Counted from the stretch's first letter, positions 35,755 through 48,198 are shown. The stretch: 64,000 bases of DNA from Siphonodentalium dalli (GCA_032622095.1 CP136068.1:119771509-119835508); one strand, 5' to 3'. The notes: generated by a model from the letters alone, not told the origin. Made by a program: numbers and translations.

Positions 35755-36330
35755 AAAGTTATGTTCCTGACACGGCCCCTATTTGACACACTGACCCCAT
35801 TTGAACAAATCTGATCCCCAGTCACACAAGGACCCACCATACAAAATATTAGCTAAATCGGCCTGATGATTCTGGAGAAGAAGTCATTCTAATAATTACT
35901 AGGGAGAATAGAGTTATGTCCCTGATTCTGCCCCTATTTGACCCAGTGACCCCATTTGAACAAATCTGACCCCCAGTCACTCAAGGACGTTCCATACCAA
36001 ATATAAGCTAAATAGGCCTGATTGTTCTTGAAAAGATGTTGTTTTAAGAATTACTATGGCGGGAAAGTGTTATGGCCCTAGCTTCGCAACTATTTGATTC
36101 AGTGACCTTATTTTAACAAATCTGAGTCTGAGTCAAGCAGGGAACATCCACACCAAATATGAACTCATTTGGCCTTATGATACTGGAGAAGAAGATGATT
36201 GTTGACGGACGGACGGACGGACAGACAGACGGACGGACGGGCAGACGGACGGACGGACGACGGACGAGGAGTGATGACTATAGCTCCACCGGAGACTTCG
36301 TCTCAGGTGAGCTAACAAGAGACTTCTCGT
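35755..36330. repeat. Mollusc-type tandem repeat ending in GACG tract
   Basis: Three units of about 145 bp (35770, 35930, 36080 regions) share 'accccatttgaacaaatctg', 'aggac', 'taccaaatat' and 'ggcctgat'. They end in a 60-bp (GACG)-rich tract at 36205-36262, then 'ctccaccggagacttcgtct' and 'caggtgagcta'. An inverted partial copy of this last arm lies at 40723-40845. I recall this layout from mollusc genomes. Confidence 0.7.
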
Positions 36331-36344
36331 GTTACAGAAGTTGT

Positions 36345-36660
36345 GCTTCTGTTTACATAACACAGCGCAATTCTATTGGTTAATCACAACAATGATACAA
36401 ACTCTCTTTATTATTTCCATATCAGGAAAACTAACGCTCTTTTTAGTTTACCATATCCTGATCTAAACAAACGCCAGGAAACGTAACGTATTTTGCTTTT
36501 GTTTACATAACAAAGGGGGAAAAGCTGACAATAACATACTGTTTATGCCATATTTCTGATTGGCATAAGAACAAAGTATGTTTATATCTTACTATTCCTT
36601 CTGTTCATGGCGGTTTTTGACACGGGGATGAATATTTTAACAGCATACCCACCATCAAGG
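36345..36660. repeat. Dispersed repeat, paralogous to 45550-45700
   Basis: 'cttttgtttacataacaaag', 'aacatact', 'ttctgtt.atgg' and 'attttaacagcatacccac' recur in the same order at about 45556-45704. Confidence 0.65.
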
Positions 36661-36877
36661 CCGCCCGTATCTTTAAATGCAGTGTCTATTGATGGCAAAT
36701 TCATTTGCAATTGTTTATAAAAAAAAGCAAGGTGGCCAGTTTGCCTTTAGAGCATTTACCTGAAGGTGAAATTGTGAAAGTCAACTTAAGTGGAATGGTG
36801 ATGAATGTGGAAAAATTAGCTGCGGATGATCTCTACAATTACTATAAAAACTTTCTGCAGAAATATCTAGTATTATT

Positions 36878-37465
36878 GTCCCCCGAGAAATTAATTTTCA
36901 GGGGACTATAGAAATGAGCTCCGTCCGTCCATCCGTTCGTCCGTCACACTTTTGAGTACCTTCATGATGTAATCAACTCCTACAGTTTTCATCCTAGAGA
37001 TTTGAAACTTCAGAACATTTTTTTTATTTTTCTGTATGAGTATACCTTCATGGTGTAATCAACTCCTCCTACAGTTTTGATCGTAGATATTTGAAACGTC
37101 AGAGTGTTGTTACCCACATATTGGAGATGTGCAATATGTATATAGATTACGGAAAAATAATTTTTTACGGACTTATTAACCTTTTTCGAATTAGAAAATT
37201 GCAACATTTTTTATAATTTTCTGTATGAGTATACCTTCATGGTGTAATCAACTCCTCCTACAGTTTGATCGTAGATATTTGAAACTTCAGAGTATTATTA
37301 CCCACATATTGGAGATGTGCAACATGTATACAGATGACAGATTATTTTTTTTACGGAGTTATTAACCCTTTTCGACATAGAAAATTTCAACATTTTTTTA
37401 ATTTCTTGAGGCATCGACTTGCCACGTTTTCGGGGGACACTGTGGTCTGCTGATCTTTTATTATA
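36878..37465. mobile_element. GTCCCCCGAAAA MITE, copy 1, inside the pseudogene
   Basis: The left end is a small palindrome starting GTCCCCCGAGAAA and ending 'caggggac'; the right end is 'ttttcgggggac' (to 37438). About 27 bp beyond, 'actgtggtctgctgatcttt' is shared with copy 2, so the true border may be near 37465. The interior holds two to three units of about 190 bp with 'taccttcatggtgtaatcaa'. It interrupts the DUF6589-like reading between 'KNFLQKYL' and 'MKDAIHEGD'. Confidence 0.75.
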
Positions 37466-37907
37466 TATGAAAGATGCCATACACGAAGGAGACATCTTTC
37501 GCATCAATATTGCCCATAAATTCATGATACCACATGTTTATGCTCACTATACAGCATCTAAATATCTGGTTGAATGTCTGGACTATATTCTTAAGACAGA
37601 AATATCACTACCACGACATTTAGCCATTGAAATTCGAACAAGTTCAATTGTAAATCCTCTTGGGAGGAGGTGGAAACAAGCCCATGGACATTCAAAAGGG
37701 AAAACCCGGTCAAGGAATTAAAATCACTCATTAAGGGCCTTGGTGCTAACAAGACTGAAAATGCAATAGTTAATATTTGTAAGGCTGCACCAGTTATTAA
37801 CAGTATAAGTGAAAATGTTGATGAGCAGCTTGGATTGAAACAAGTTCATTCAACCCACAAAAGCAGATCTCAAAATGATGAGATTAAAGCACTTACCTTA
37901 CACATAT

Positions 37908-38638
37908 TTAAATTCGCGCAGTACTATTTTTTGCGCATCCATGGGTGTGCGAATTTTTAACCGAGCCAAAAATAGTACGACTCATAAGTTTACATCAAAC
38001 AGTAGAGAAAATAGGAGGGGTATTTCAGATATATAACACACGCTTATAGTATATTTACATATGGGCAACCAATCAATCTCAACGCCATTAATCATATGTA
38101 CATGTAAAGCAATAAATCATTGTTAGATCTTTGAATTTGAAATACTTCTGAGAAATGCACATATTCTAGAATGAATGTGCACGGAAGCACATCTCCTTGT
38201 TCATAACTATGGGTTGACACCGTTGTCAAACAGAATGTATTAGTTATACATTTACAATACACGCAACCATTCATGAGTTGATGTGTTTTCTAAAGTCGGC
38301 AACCTATATAGACACGTGGTTGTGGTTTTACTTCTTTCGAGTTCAATTCCATGATGTCCATCAATATTTATTAAATATTAAAATGTTTATTTGGACCATA
38401 TTCACAAGCACGTACCCGTTTCCACAACAAACTTATTACGCAGTTGTTTTATTTGATCAACATTTTCTTCGAGACGGTCTTTAACATACGCATGACAGTA
38501 TCTTGAGGGATAATTAAGAACTGATACAATACTTTCACGAAAACAAAATTTGTCAGTTTTGAATTCGCGCATCTGGGTGCGCGAATTCAAAGTGCACGAA
38601 TTCCAAACTGAGCGAAAAATAGTACTGCGCGAATTTAA
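37908..38638. mobile_element. TTAAATTCGCGCAG-ended MITE inside the pseudogene
   Basis: Ends 'ttaaattcgcgcagtactat' and its complement, with internal 'gcgcatccatgggtgcgc'-type hairpins next to each end. ATAT lies on both sides (37904-37907 and 38639-38642), but the ends are palindromic enough that the exact border and duplication length are ambiguous. The decayed paralogue at 39480 lacks it, so the insertion is real. Confidence 0.8.
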
Positions 38639-39479
38639 ATATGAGAAAGGTACTGCTGAATTCTTGAGAATTCAGCCATTCAAGACCACACCAGGCAGAC
38701 AGCTTACCGGAAAATACGACAGAATGTCTTCTGTCAGCTTTTTTGAAAAAAAGGAGGTATTTAAACTTAATTTAAATGGTATTATTTCGAGAATTGAGCG
38801 AAATTTGATGCTTGCACTGGATGTTGACACTGATGGTGACGACGATTCCGGTAATACTGAGGAATAATATGACACAGTATTTTGAGAAATTTGCAACTGG
38901 ACACTGAAAAGTTTCCTTCAACATAAACTATCTTGCGATATTGGTAGGGCTAGATATTGGTTTACATCAAAACATTCTCCTTTATATATAAATACCTATT
39001 TTATAGCAGAGTTAAAGTATTAATTCATCTAATATAACCAAAAAAACGGTATTAAAATGTCACAATTATGATATCTGTTCTGAGTTATCAATTCGAAGCG
39101 GTAATTTAATGTGAACAAAATCTATTTTTCACAGTGACCATTGTAAGAAATTTCTATTTAAAACAGAACCACTTGCAATTTTAAAAATACAATAACAGTG
39201 ATCAGATGTTTGTGTAAAATCACCAATTCATCTATTTCCCAACATGTTGTTTAACGTGTGTACTCAATTGCCGGCATAGAAGCCAAACATTGTCGTGAAA
39301 CCAATATCTTTTCCTACATATTGCACAAGCTAGTTTACGACAAAGGAAACTTGAACTACTGGAGAGTGGCAATGACAATTCTGAGTAAGAACCAATCAAA
39401 TAAAACTTGTGCTGAAATATCATTCATTGAGTGCCCTGGTAATATGTATTCATGGATTTGTCTTTATCTTATTGAATGT

Positions 39480-39665
39480 CCCATAAATGTCAGAAAATAT
39501 TGAGCAGCTTGGACTAAAGTTAATTAATTAAAGCACTTAGTGGGTTAAGTCATTCAAGACCACACCAGACAGCATACAAAACAGCAGAAAATACAACAAT
39601 GACTTCAGTCAACTTTTCAAAATGGAAATATTTACCAATAATGTAAATGGTTTCTTACTCGGAAT
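39480..39665 (+). pseudogene. Shredded paralogue of the DUF6589-like C-terminus
   Basis: 'gagcagcttgga', 'attaaagcactta' and 'cattcaagaccacacca' appear in the same order as in 37830-38700 but without the MITE, and end in 'tttaccaataatgtaaatgg' matching the 'FKLNLNG' region. Many indels and stops make it clearly dead. Confidence 0.65.
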
Positions 39666-40198
39666 CATAATAAATTACCACCCTCTTCAGTCTCAAGTGC
39701 CAAGTTTCCTCATCCATGGTAATTTATCTTATATATATGTAGGATTTTATGAAATGCACCACCCTCAAACTGTGTAATTGCCTGATATGGTCCTAGTTAA
39801 ACTAAGTTTGTTGAATTTTTTTATTTTTTCCAGGCTTCAAGCTATTTATACACACAAATCAAATCCGACATCAGAACATATACTTTATATATTATCTACA
39901 ACAGTATATATATATACATTCAGTTGATTTATTATGGACTTGGTCGGGTGCGTGAAACTAATTTAGTAGTCAGTCCAATGTAGCATTCTACTATGATCGC
40001 TGAAAATCTCAAGAAATTTGACTTTACCACTCAGTAATAAACATTGTCTGCGCTATGCTCAATTGAAAGTATTATTTTATTTTGTGGTAGTGCAATTCGA
40101 AAAGGCTAAAGGGCGTATTTTGCCATGCCCAAGCGATGCTCTTGCTTATATTTATTATGTGGTCTCATTTGAGAATACACAGGTCAAGTTTATTTTTG

Positions 40199-40687
40199 TT
40201 AAAGGTACTCATCCGATAAAACTCCTCTCAATTACTATTTCAATGACTTCGGGATTCAAAAAAATATTTGATTCGAGTCGAGGAAGTCGCCCATCAAAGC
40301 TCAGATTTGTTAGATATCGATTTTAGAAATCTATTATTTTTCATTATCGGGAATACTTTCTGGCCCAGAACTCAGTCAAAATTGCGTTATTATTACCACT
40401 TGATTTTAGAGTTATCCATCCTTGTCTGTTTGAATAGATTTTGGTGCACACATCCCGAGCAGATTACGGCAGTTGAAGGCAATTATTAGTACTCATCTCG
40501 AGTAAATAACAAAGTTCTAAAATCAATATCTAATAACTCTGAGCTTTGTTTGATGGGTTCCTCGACTTGAATCAAATATTTTTTACCCCCAAAGCCAAAG
40601 AAATAGTAATATAGGACCCTCTGATCGGATTGTTGTTGTTGGAATCTGTTGAGATGGGGACCCTCTGTTTGGATTGAGTACCTTTAA
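40199..40687. mobile_element. TTAA-flanked MITE family 1, copy B
   Basis: TTAA at both ends, ends 'ttaaaggtactcatccgat' and inverted 'ttaaaggtactcaatccaaa'. Both internal flanks carry the 'cctcgac.tgaatcaaatat' motif, one of them inverted. Confidence 0.78.
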
Positions 40688-40722
40688 TGTTCTGATTATT
40701 TTTACTGAGATATGGCCCTTTT

Positions 40723-41070
40723 TGGCTCACCTGAGACTAAGTCTCAGTGGTGCTATAGTCATCACCCCTCGTCCGTTTTCCCGTCCATTTGTCCGTCAAG
40801 AAGCATCTTCTCAAGAATCATCAGACTGAATGGGTTCATATTTGAATTTAGTGTGTCTGACATTTGCATAATGAGGTCCTCAGAGGGTAAATTTAGTAAT
40901 GCTATCATGTACAGCAGTCTACCATCACCAAATAAACCCGCCAGGGACATCATTCTGCTTTGAATTTATCTTCTGGGAATTATCTTAGGGTATCAAATTG
41001 ACATTTTTAGTTACTTTTTTACTTTCTCCCTTCTGTTCAGTTTCTATATCCCCTAATTTGTACAATTAGA
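40723..41070. repeat. Inverted mollusc-type arm joined to a partial GCAGAATGAGG hairpin
   Basis: 'ggctcacctgagactaagtc' then 'gtccgtttt..gtccgtc' (40723-40800) is the inverse of the arm at 36270-36320. From 40850, 'tgacatttgcataatgaggt' starts the double-hairpin MITE family, with its long-form internal sequence inverted to about 41065. Confidence 0.65.
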
Positions 41071-41400
41071 AATGTAGAATAATCTTGCTCAAAGTAGTAA
41101 TTTTCACGAATATAAGTCCAAATTTACAAGACACACCGTCATTCTTATATATCAATTAAATTAAATACACTCCCGATAGCGAAATCATTTGTATTGGTTT
41201 ATCGCCGTTTGTTGCGTCCCGAATCGAGATGTAAATATTTACAATTGCGCCTTGTTCAGGCAAGGTTTTCTATGGATGGTGTGGTCGATTTCATTGAGAT
41301 TTTTGGCAATGTTATTAGAATTCTACATTCCTCCAGTTGGCATAGCGCCTGAGTACTAATTTATCAGTTTCATTCACCCTAACATGTCCATAATACCGGT
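41071..41400. repeat. Fragment of the 30076-31079 TIR family
   Basis: 'aataatcttgctcaaagtag', 'cgtcccgaatcgaga' and 'ttggcatagcgcctga' match 30605-30845 in order. Confidence 0.7.
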
Positions 41401-41579
41401 ATGTCTTTAAATATATCCTTTGAAATTATTAGATGAATGGATCTCATAGATTGGGATTCACATTTCAAATAGAGGCAGAGATAAGAAATTTATCTCTCCA
41501 CCACCCATCCTATTCCTAACTATATGCTTTTGATACTGGTATAATAATATATAGCTTCCTCATGATTTCTAAACTACCT

Positions 41580-42010
41580 GGGTGGGGGTGGCAATGTGGA
41601 GTGAGTGTAAGGGGTGGAGTTTTGACCCACTACTTTGATCAATTTTGCAACAGTGGAAAATTTCATGCCTGCTGATACAACATTAGTTGTAGATAAGATT
41701 GTCACACCAAATATAGGTTAGGATTATTCTCATAAGTTGATTTGATTTTCCAACCAGTATGTTTTTAAACAAACAGTTTATATGTTTCTACTTCAGGTTA
41801 AACTGTTGCAACGAAATGACCACAAATTTTTACTTTGAGGGATGTCAGGTTGGAAATTTTCAAAAGTACCAATTGTAAACTTCAACCTAAGAGGGATGTG
41901 CAAAAGGAATTTTGTGAACTTAGTACTGTGGTCTGGTTATCTTGTTTGAAAAGGGTAAGGGTAAGGGGTTGGAGATTTGTCAGTGGTGTGCAATTGGAAA
42001 TTTCAAGGTT
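41580..42010. repeat. 'acagttggaa' dispersed repeat
   Basis: 'ttttgcaacagtggaaaatt', 'acattagttgtaga' and 'gtgtgcaattggaaatttca' mark another copy of the family seen at 17860-18310. Confidence 0.6.
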
Positions 42011-42104
42011 AAGAAACCTGCTCATCTAGGAAACTTATATTGAAGTGATGTGAAACACTATGGTAGGGTGATTAAATAGAAATGGAGCATAATCTTGCTC
42101 AAAG

Positions 42105-42275
42105 TACAGTTATTCCATAAGTAATCGACTCCTTAAACACAGCAGAATTATGGGTAACTTTTCCCCACGAGATCTTTCCTATGAATGGCAACAAGCCATT
42201 TTTCCGACTAAATCCTGAAAAGTTACCCATAATTCTGCTGCGTTTAAGAAGTTGATTACTTATGGCATTACTGTA
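42105..42275. mobile_element. Hairpin MITE, copy 2 (complete)
   Basis: Ends TACAGTTATTCCATAAGTAA and, inverted, TACAGTAATGCCATAAGTAA, with near-full-length hairpin including 'gcagaattatgggtaactt'. TA at both borders agrees with a Tc1/mariner-type duplication. It sits directly upstream of the CxxC fragment at 42283. Confidence 0.82.
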
Positions 42276-42282
42276 CAATGTA

Positions 42283-42498
42283 GTTATTTTTAATGTTGAT
42301 CTATCTGTAAATGTGCCTGGTGCAAAAATATGTAGAACCTGTTTGAGACAGCTGAACAATGCTTACATCTTCATGGAAAGAGTGAAACGTTTGTTAAAAC
42401 ATGAGAACGATAACAAGAAAATGTCAATCTACTCCATCTGGATCAGCTTCGCAATTAATGCCTACTACCAGTACCAGTACTCAATCAATAAACCATAA
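42283..42498 (+). pseudogene. CxxC-type fragment, copy 1
   Basis: The reading 'NVDLSVNVPGAKICRTCLRQ' followed by 'LNNAYIFMERV' is shared with 46018-46130 at high identity. The CxxC pair could be half of a zinc-binding site. Downstream the two copies diverge and no further family residues follow. I think it is an isolated exon relic, possibly of the same multi-copy family as the DUF6589-like pseudogene, but this is not shown by the sequence. Confidence 0.5.
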
Positions 42499-42499
42499 T

Positions 42500-43240
42500 T
42501 ATATTGGGTGGTTACGCCATTATATGAGGTCGTGTCTTCATTATATTACTAGTAAGTGGTTACGCCTTTATACAAAGTGGTCTTGCAATTACATGGAGTT
42601 GATTTGTTGTCATATGAGGTTGTGTCTCTAATATATGAGTTGTTTCTGCCTTAAAATGGAGTCGTATTGCGATTATATTGAGTGGTTTTGCAATTATACG
42701 AGGTGGATTAGTTATTATACGAAATAAAAGGTCAGCCGACCACAGTGTCCCCCGAAAACATGGCAAGTCGATGCCACTTTGATAAAAAAAATTATCAAAA
42801 GCCGAAAAGGGTTAATAACCCAGCAAAAAATAGAATTTTTCCGTCATCTCTATATATATGTTGCACATCTCTAATATGTGGGTAACAATACTCTGAAGTT
42901 TCAAATATCTACGATCAAAACTGTAGAAGGGGTTGATTACACCATGAAGGTACCCTTAATGTCGAAAAGGGTTAATAACTCCATAAAAAAAAAAAATCCG
43001 TCGTCCATATACATGTTGCACATCTTCAATATATGAGCAACAATATTCTGAAGTTTCAAATCTCTGGGATGAAATATGTAGGAGGAGATGATTACACCAT
43101 GAAGGTACTCAAAAGTGACGGGACGAACGGAGCCCGTTTCTACAGTCCCCCGAAAATTTATTTTTCGGGGAACAGTTGTATTATATGAGGTTGTGTCTCC
43201 ATTATATGAAGTGGATTCGTCATTAAAATAAAAGCACAGA
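42500..43240. repeat. Degenerate 'tatatgaggttgtgtct' minisatellite interrupted by GTCCCCCG MITE
   Basis: About 22-25 bp units ('ggttttgcaattatacgag', 'gtcatatgaggttgtgtctc') run 42505-42730 and resume at 43178-43225. Between them, 42747-43173 is copy 2 of the GTCCCCCGAAAA MITE in the opposite orientation to copy 1 (ends 'gtcccccgaaaacatggca' and 'tttttcggggaac'). Confidence 0.65.
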
Positions 43241-43482
43241 TGTGCTTGGGTATCTTCTCCTATTCTACAGGATAGAAAGACATGCATGATTGTATTCACC
43301 TTCCAATTGCTCAAAAATGGGGGTGGGCTTATCTAAGAGGACGACCCCATGATTTATTCAGGGTAAAAAACCTAGACCGGGCTTATCTTCAAGGACGGAC
43401 TTACTGGCGAACGTATACATTGGGCATATCTGGACCCTCCTTCACCCACAGTGAATTACATTATTGAAGAAGCATAACTGAT

Positions 43483-43853
43483 TTAACACTCCTATATTAC
43501 TATTTCTTTGGCTTTGGGGGGTGAAAAATATTTGATTCGAGTCTAGGAACCCATGCACCCATCAAAGCTCAGAGTGAGCAGATATAGATTTTGAAGTTTG
43601 TGCAATTATTTGTGGCCCAGAAAAACGTCGAACGGACGGTCTCAAACAACATTGCGGATGAAGATGGATAACTCTAAAACAGCCAAATATTGTGATACTC
43701 AAGTGATAATACAACCATATTTTGTTGAACAAACTGTTAAAAAATTGACAGTGGTTAGCACTAATTTGTTGCAATTAATAACTAAAGCAATAGTTGGAGA
43801 AATGTTGTTGAATCTTAATATGGGGACCATTTGATCAGATAGAGTACCTTTAA
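43483..43853. mobile_element. TTAA-flanked MITE family 1, copy C (inverted)
   Basis: TTAA at both ends; 'ttgattcgagtctaggaacc' near the left and 'gtacctttaa' at the right show inverse orientation relative to copy A. Confidence 0.78.
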
Positions 43854-45550
43854 GGAACAGATAATAACTAAGAAATATATTCTCGCGTTATTTTTAAAAC
43901 TTTATAATGTTCCTTCAGTTGTCAAAACATCAAAAAGTTCCAAGGTTTTATACTGGTGGATTATGATCTCTACTGGCGTTCAGAGATTCATGGCATGATC
44001 CAGACCCTCCTGTATCTGGAGGTGCAGCTATATGACTCGGGTTTTTCCAGGCTCCTGTCGGGGGGTGAGAGCTTATGAGTACTTCAGACATTGTCAATTT
44101 GTGGTTGCTGGATTGTGCGAAAATGTTTTAATTGTTGGCAGTATATATTAATGTTAACATTGAAGTTTTTTTTCCCCCAGCAAATATAGTGCTTAGTTGT
44201 CAGTTTGACTCAATGGAATAAGCACAGAATTGCTCCAGATTTTATTTTTTTACATTTATGTCATCTTTATGTTACTACACTATATATTTTCTCATTGTTA
44301 ACTTGGTACATTTTGAAATGTATTTACCTCCAAAAATAAAATTTCCAACAAACCTGTTTCTCTTGTCTGTAAAATACTGTGGCTAAGAAATCATCTGTTC
44401 TGTCCATTCTTCAAAATTGACACATTCAGAAAATTTACTGATTGACATGATCTTCATACAAAGTATAAAATTATCTTCATCAATCGGCATTCAAATCCTT
44501 GTGCAGTATATTATAAAGGCATCACTTAGAAATTTTCACTACTTAGAAATTTCATTACCCACATTAATTTAGGTATATGCGTATTTATATATAAGTTGAT
44601 ACCCACATATCAACCACATTAACATCTTTCTGGTAAGTCAGTTCAATTAAGGTTGTGAAATGAATTCAATGTGGGCAGTTACATTAACCCTTTACAAAAT
44701 TAGTTCACTTAGGAAATGCTCAGATAAAAAGTTTCAACAAATGCTGAACTTATAATCTGAACATTTTCCAGCCTTGAATAGGAATCCTTCCACACTTGTA
44801 TATCTTTTTCATACTTCTTTGCGGGGGAGGCATTTTCTGCATCCCAAGGGTGCACATGTGAATATATCTATACAATGACACCATTTCTGATTTGGAAGTC
44901 AACACAAAGGAGTGCACTATATTTGACAATGTTACTTCAGAAGTTTGTAACCACAGTTTTTATGGATCAACATCACAAGATTCAGTACTTGAAATTAGCT
45001 TTGGAAATAAGAAATGCTGAGGCAACTTTTGGAATCTTGACAGGTCGTAGAATTTAAATTGGACATGGGACATTTCTCCTAATTGATAGCACTGCTGACA
45101 ATAAAATGTATGCCTATTAGACTGATACTATGGTTCAACAAAGATCTCAATTTCTACTGATTTATTAACTACTATCTTTCACCCCACTCAATTTGGCATG
45201 CATCTGTGATTGTAGTGCACAAGTTGCTATCCACGCAAGTGTATATGTGGGGATATTGTCATATAGGAGGCGAAATTCACTGATATATTCTGATATATTA
45301 GCTAATTTTCCACAAGTGTAATTCTTAGCCATAATTCTATTATGCTTAAAGGCATGGATGGCATTTGCAGTTGTATTGCTGTTAAAATAGTCACTTCCTT
45401 TAAAACCGCTATAAACACAAAGAATATTAAAATTATAGACAGATTTTGTTTTTATGCCAATCATAAATCATAAATATAGCGCGAATAGTATGTTATTGAC
45501 AAGTTTGTACCCCTTTTTTCAGATAAATAATACCCCCCAAAAATGTTCGA
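43854..45550. other. Intergenic DNA, no gene recognised
   Basis: A 44-codon plus-strand reading near 44873-45020 ('LEVNTKECTIFDNVTSEVC') is less random-looking than its surroundings but has no flanking support. Nothing else recognised. Confidence 0.4.
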
Positions 45551-45710
45551 GTCTGGCTTTTGTTTACATAACAAAGCGTACAATAATGACAACATACTAT
45601 TTGCACGATATTTGATTGGTGTAAGACTAAAATATGTCTAATATTGAATATTCTTTCTGTTTATGGAAGTTTTTATGCTGTATATTTTAACAGTATACCC
45701 ACTCGAAGGA
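45551..45710. repeat. Dispersed repeat, paralogous to 36490-36660
   Basis: See the 36345-36660 entry for the shared phrases. Confidence 0.6.
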
Positions 45711-46009
45711 TTTCCATGCCTTTCTATAATTTCTATTATGCATAACCATATAATTCATTTTGAATTCTTCTTAAGCATAGTTGAATTACATTTAAACGTA
45801 GTTCTGAAAATTCCCCTCTGGTCGAAATGAGGTAAATATGTCATAAAAATAACTTTTCAAAGGCATATAAGTTGGCCCAGAGTGATAATATTTTGAATCT
45901 TGGGGAGGGGAGGGGGTATTGTCAGTCCCACTGTAACACACACATTTTCCCTGAAAACCGTCCAATGAAAAATACTTTTTGCATGTATATATGTTAATTG
46001 ATTGTATAT

Positions 46010-46212
46010 TCCAACATGTTTATTTTAATGTTGTTCTATCTGTAAATGTCCCTGGTGCAAAAATATGTAGAACCTGTTTGAGACAGCTGAACAGTGCTTG
46101 CATCTTCATGGAGAGAGTGAATCAATATCTACATACTAATACCATTACTCCAATCAATAAAGCGGAAGGTCGTGGAAGCTCTGATCAAGTCAGTGCAGAA
46201 GTTGACAGTTAG
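46010..46212 (+). pseudogene. CxxC-type fragment, copy 2
   Basis: 'VVLSVNVPGAKICRTCLRQL' and 'NSACIFMERV' match copy 1 at 42283, at nucleotide level too, starting near 'tttaatgttg'. The reading continues into unrelated residues and stops at 46212. Confidence 0.5.
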
Positions 46213-47193
46213 CAGTAGCACATATGTTTGCACCAGACACATTTACAGATAGATCAACATTAAATAAATAAAAACAATTTCTTCGCTAGATTTTATCCCA
46301 ATCAAACAGTTATACAAAGAAGTTGTCACCTCACAACATGCAAATCATCCATGGTACATGGTGTACTATCTAACACGAACTAATACATCACATTTTAATA
46401 GATGTCGATGCCTAAACAAAGAGAAAACAATGGAAGTAATTCTCTAAAAATCCTATCCAAAAGTGCACCTTCTAAAACGAACGGTCAAGTATACGGAAAT
46501 ACCCAATATATAAATAAATTAAGTAGTCCGTAACCAATCATGGCGTTGTATTAAAGCCGAGTCTGAAACGGTCACGGAATCTGACGAGGTTTGCCGAATG
46601 AATATCAAGTGTACACTCAGTGACTCACTGACTTCAGTTCTAATCTAAGTTATGCGATTGCACCTTTGGCTCAAATGAAACCATCAACAGATCAAGGCAT
46701 CATGCAATTTAGTTCAGTTATGAACGTAGTGCATACCCTTCTACTGGGTGGCAGCAATCTGCGAAAGCGCTCATGTTGACCTACATAGTACATCATACTT
46801 ATATACTACAAGTTACACAATACATGCAATTCAAAGTTTGAGTTTGACCATGTTTTTGCCAACAATCGGATTATCGCTGTCATAAAATAATAAATAATCG
46901 TATAATAAATAACAACAAACACCTAAATTACCATTACGCTGCAGTGCAAAAGTTAAAATAAACTGCATATAATCATCATTGCAATAATAATGTGATGACG
47001 GCAAAATACAATGCAGTCGAGACACTTTCGTGAAAGTCCGCCATTAAACTTCAAAACGATAGTTCGTTAATGCCAATATCGCTACCTGGAAGTCTCCGGT
47101 CCCATAACGTAATCGCGGATAAAATTTCGTAACCGCATCTCAACTGATTGCCATCTTTGTCTACCGGGAAGAAAGACCAATTTGGGTGGTCCC
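46213..47193. other. Intergenic DNA; old motif copies just before element 2
   Basis: No gene. At 47098-47145 'cataacgtaatcgcgg' and 'cgtaaccgc' resemble the GTAACG motif of the adjacent TIR element 2 but lie outside its border. Confidence 0.45.
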
Positions 47194-48198
47194 ATGTACA
47201 CGCTGGTCATCCGTGTAACGAGGACCCGGATAAGTAACGACGGACGCGACTTCCATGTGAAGAAATTGTCTCGGGCTAGTCAAGAAAAACGGTGAGTAAA
47301 TGCCTTTAAAATTAATCTACCTATGTGTTAGTGTGCGTAGTGTTTTGGGACAATATTAGTCTAAATCGGTGCGTGCTAAATTGATGTCAACGTGTCCACA
47401 ATTAATGTATAAAGAGGAAAGTTATTGCAAAATCCTGAAATTGCACGCAAATTGACCCAATATATAATGTTATCACGTGCAAATCTGAACAATTTATGAC
47501 GTTCAGGTATCGCCGGGATCCCTGTCATTGAAATATAAGCAACACAACCACCGCCAAGCAACCAGTTTCCAGTAATTCGAATATTTAGCATTTATCAACG
47601 AGTAACGAGGACCCGTTATCCTGTAACGTTGGACGCGCTTTATAAATCACATTGAGTAACCGCGGACGCGAATATTCCGACAAACAATTAATTTAGAAAC
47701 ATGAATGTTTTGAATGTATAAGGAATCACATGTTTATGTGTTTTACCATTATTTGTCGGATTGTTAACCATCTGTTTCGCAGCAAATTTTAAACAGACGA
47801 ACCGTTGTCATGAGACTTGGGTGCTTCCTCTCACCATTATTCTGTTTCTCGTTGCACAACTAAGAGTGTATATGAATGTTTTCTATCGATATACACGTGG
47901 CTGGGTGGATTTCGGACCCTAGCCGTCGGCGAGATATTATCACTCAAGCTAATATGGGACCCTGGTGCAAATTACACGTGTGTGGAGATCACTAACCCGT
48001 GCCAGCAGGCATGTTGTGATACTGAAACAGTATATTTGTTGTTGAGCATTTCAGGCCCTATAGAATGTCCAAACTATATATAAGACTTGTTAAGTTATCG
48101 ATTTATTATAACCAGTGTGAGATTTGAGATATTAGATGGAAAATTCCAAGGGGTCGCAAATGAAATACAGTCTAACGCTTGCAATCTCTTATTCTACA

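Larger units (their letters stand above)
36705..38867 (+). pseudogene. DUF6589-like protein, C-terminal part, split by two MITEs
   Basis: Three coding blocks in the same order and strand belong together. (a) 36705-36875: 'LPEGEIVKVNLSGMVMNVEK' through 'DLYNYYKNFLQKYL'. (b) 37466-37905: 'GDIFRINIAHKFMIPHVYAH', 'SKYLVECLDYILKTEISLP', 'NPLG', then in a second frame 'GGGNKPMDIQK', then in a third 'KSLIKGLGANKTENAIVNI'. (c) 38650-38867: 'RIQPFKTTPGRQL' to an acidic tail and stop. Two indels near 37660-37705 shift the frame. Two MITEs sit between the blocks. The run 'N..G..G.N.PMD......K..I.GLGANKT..AI' is as I remember from DUF6589-type proteins, many of them multi-copy and transposon-associated. 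Function unknown. Confidence 0.6.

Noticed and set aside
44873-45020. Plus-strand reading 'LEVNTKECTIFDNVTSEVC' as an exon
   Set aside because: Short, no homologous copy in the window and no clear splice signals; kept only as a remark.
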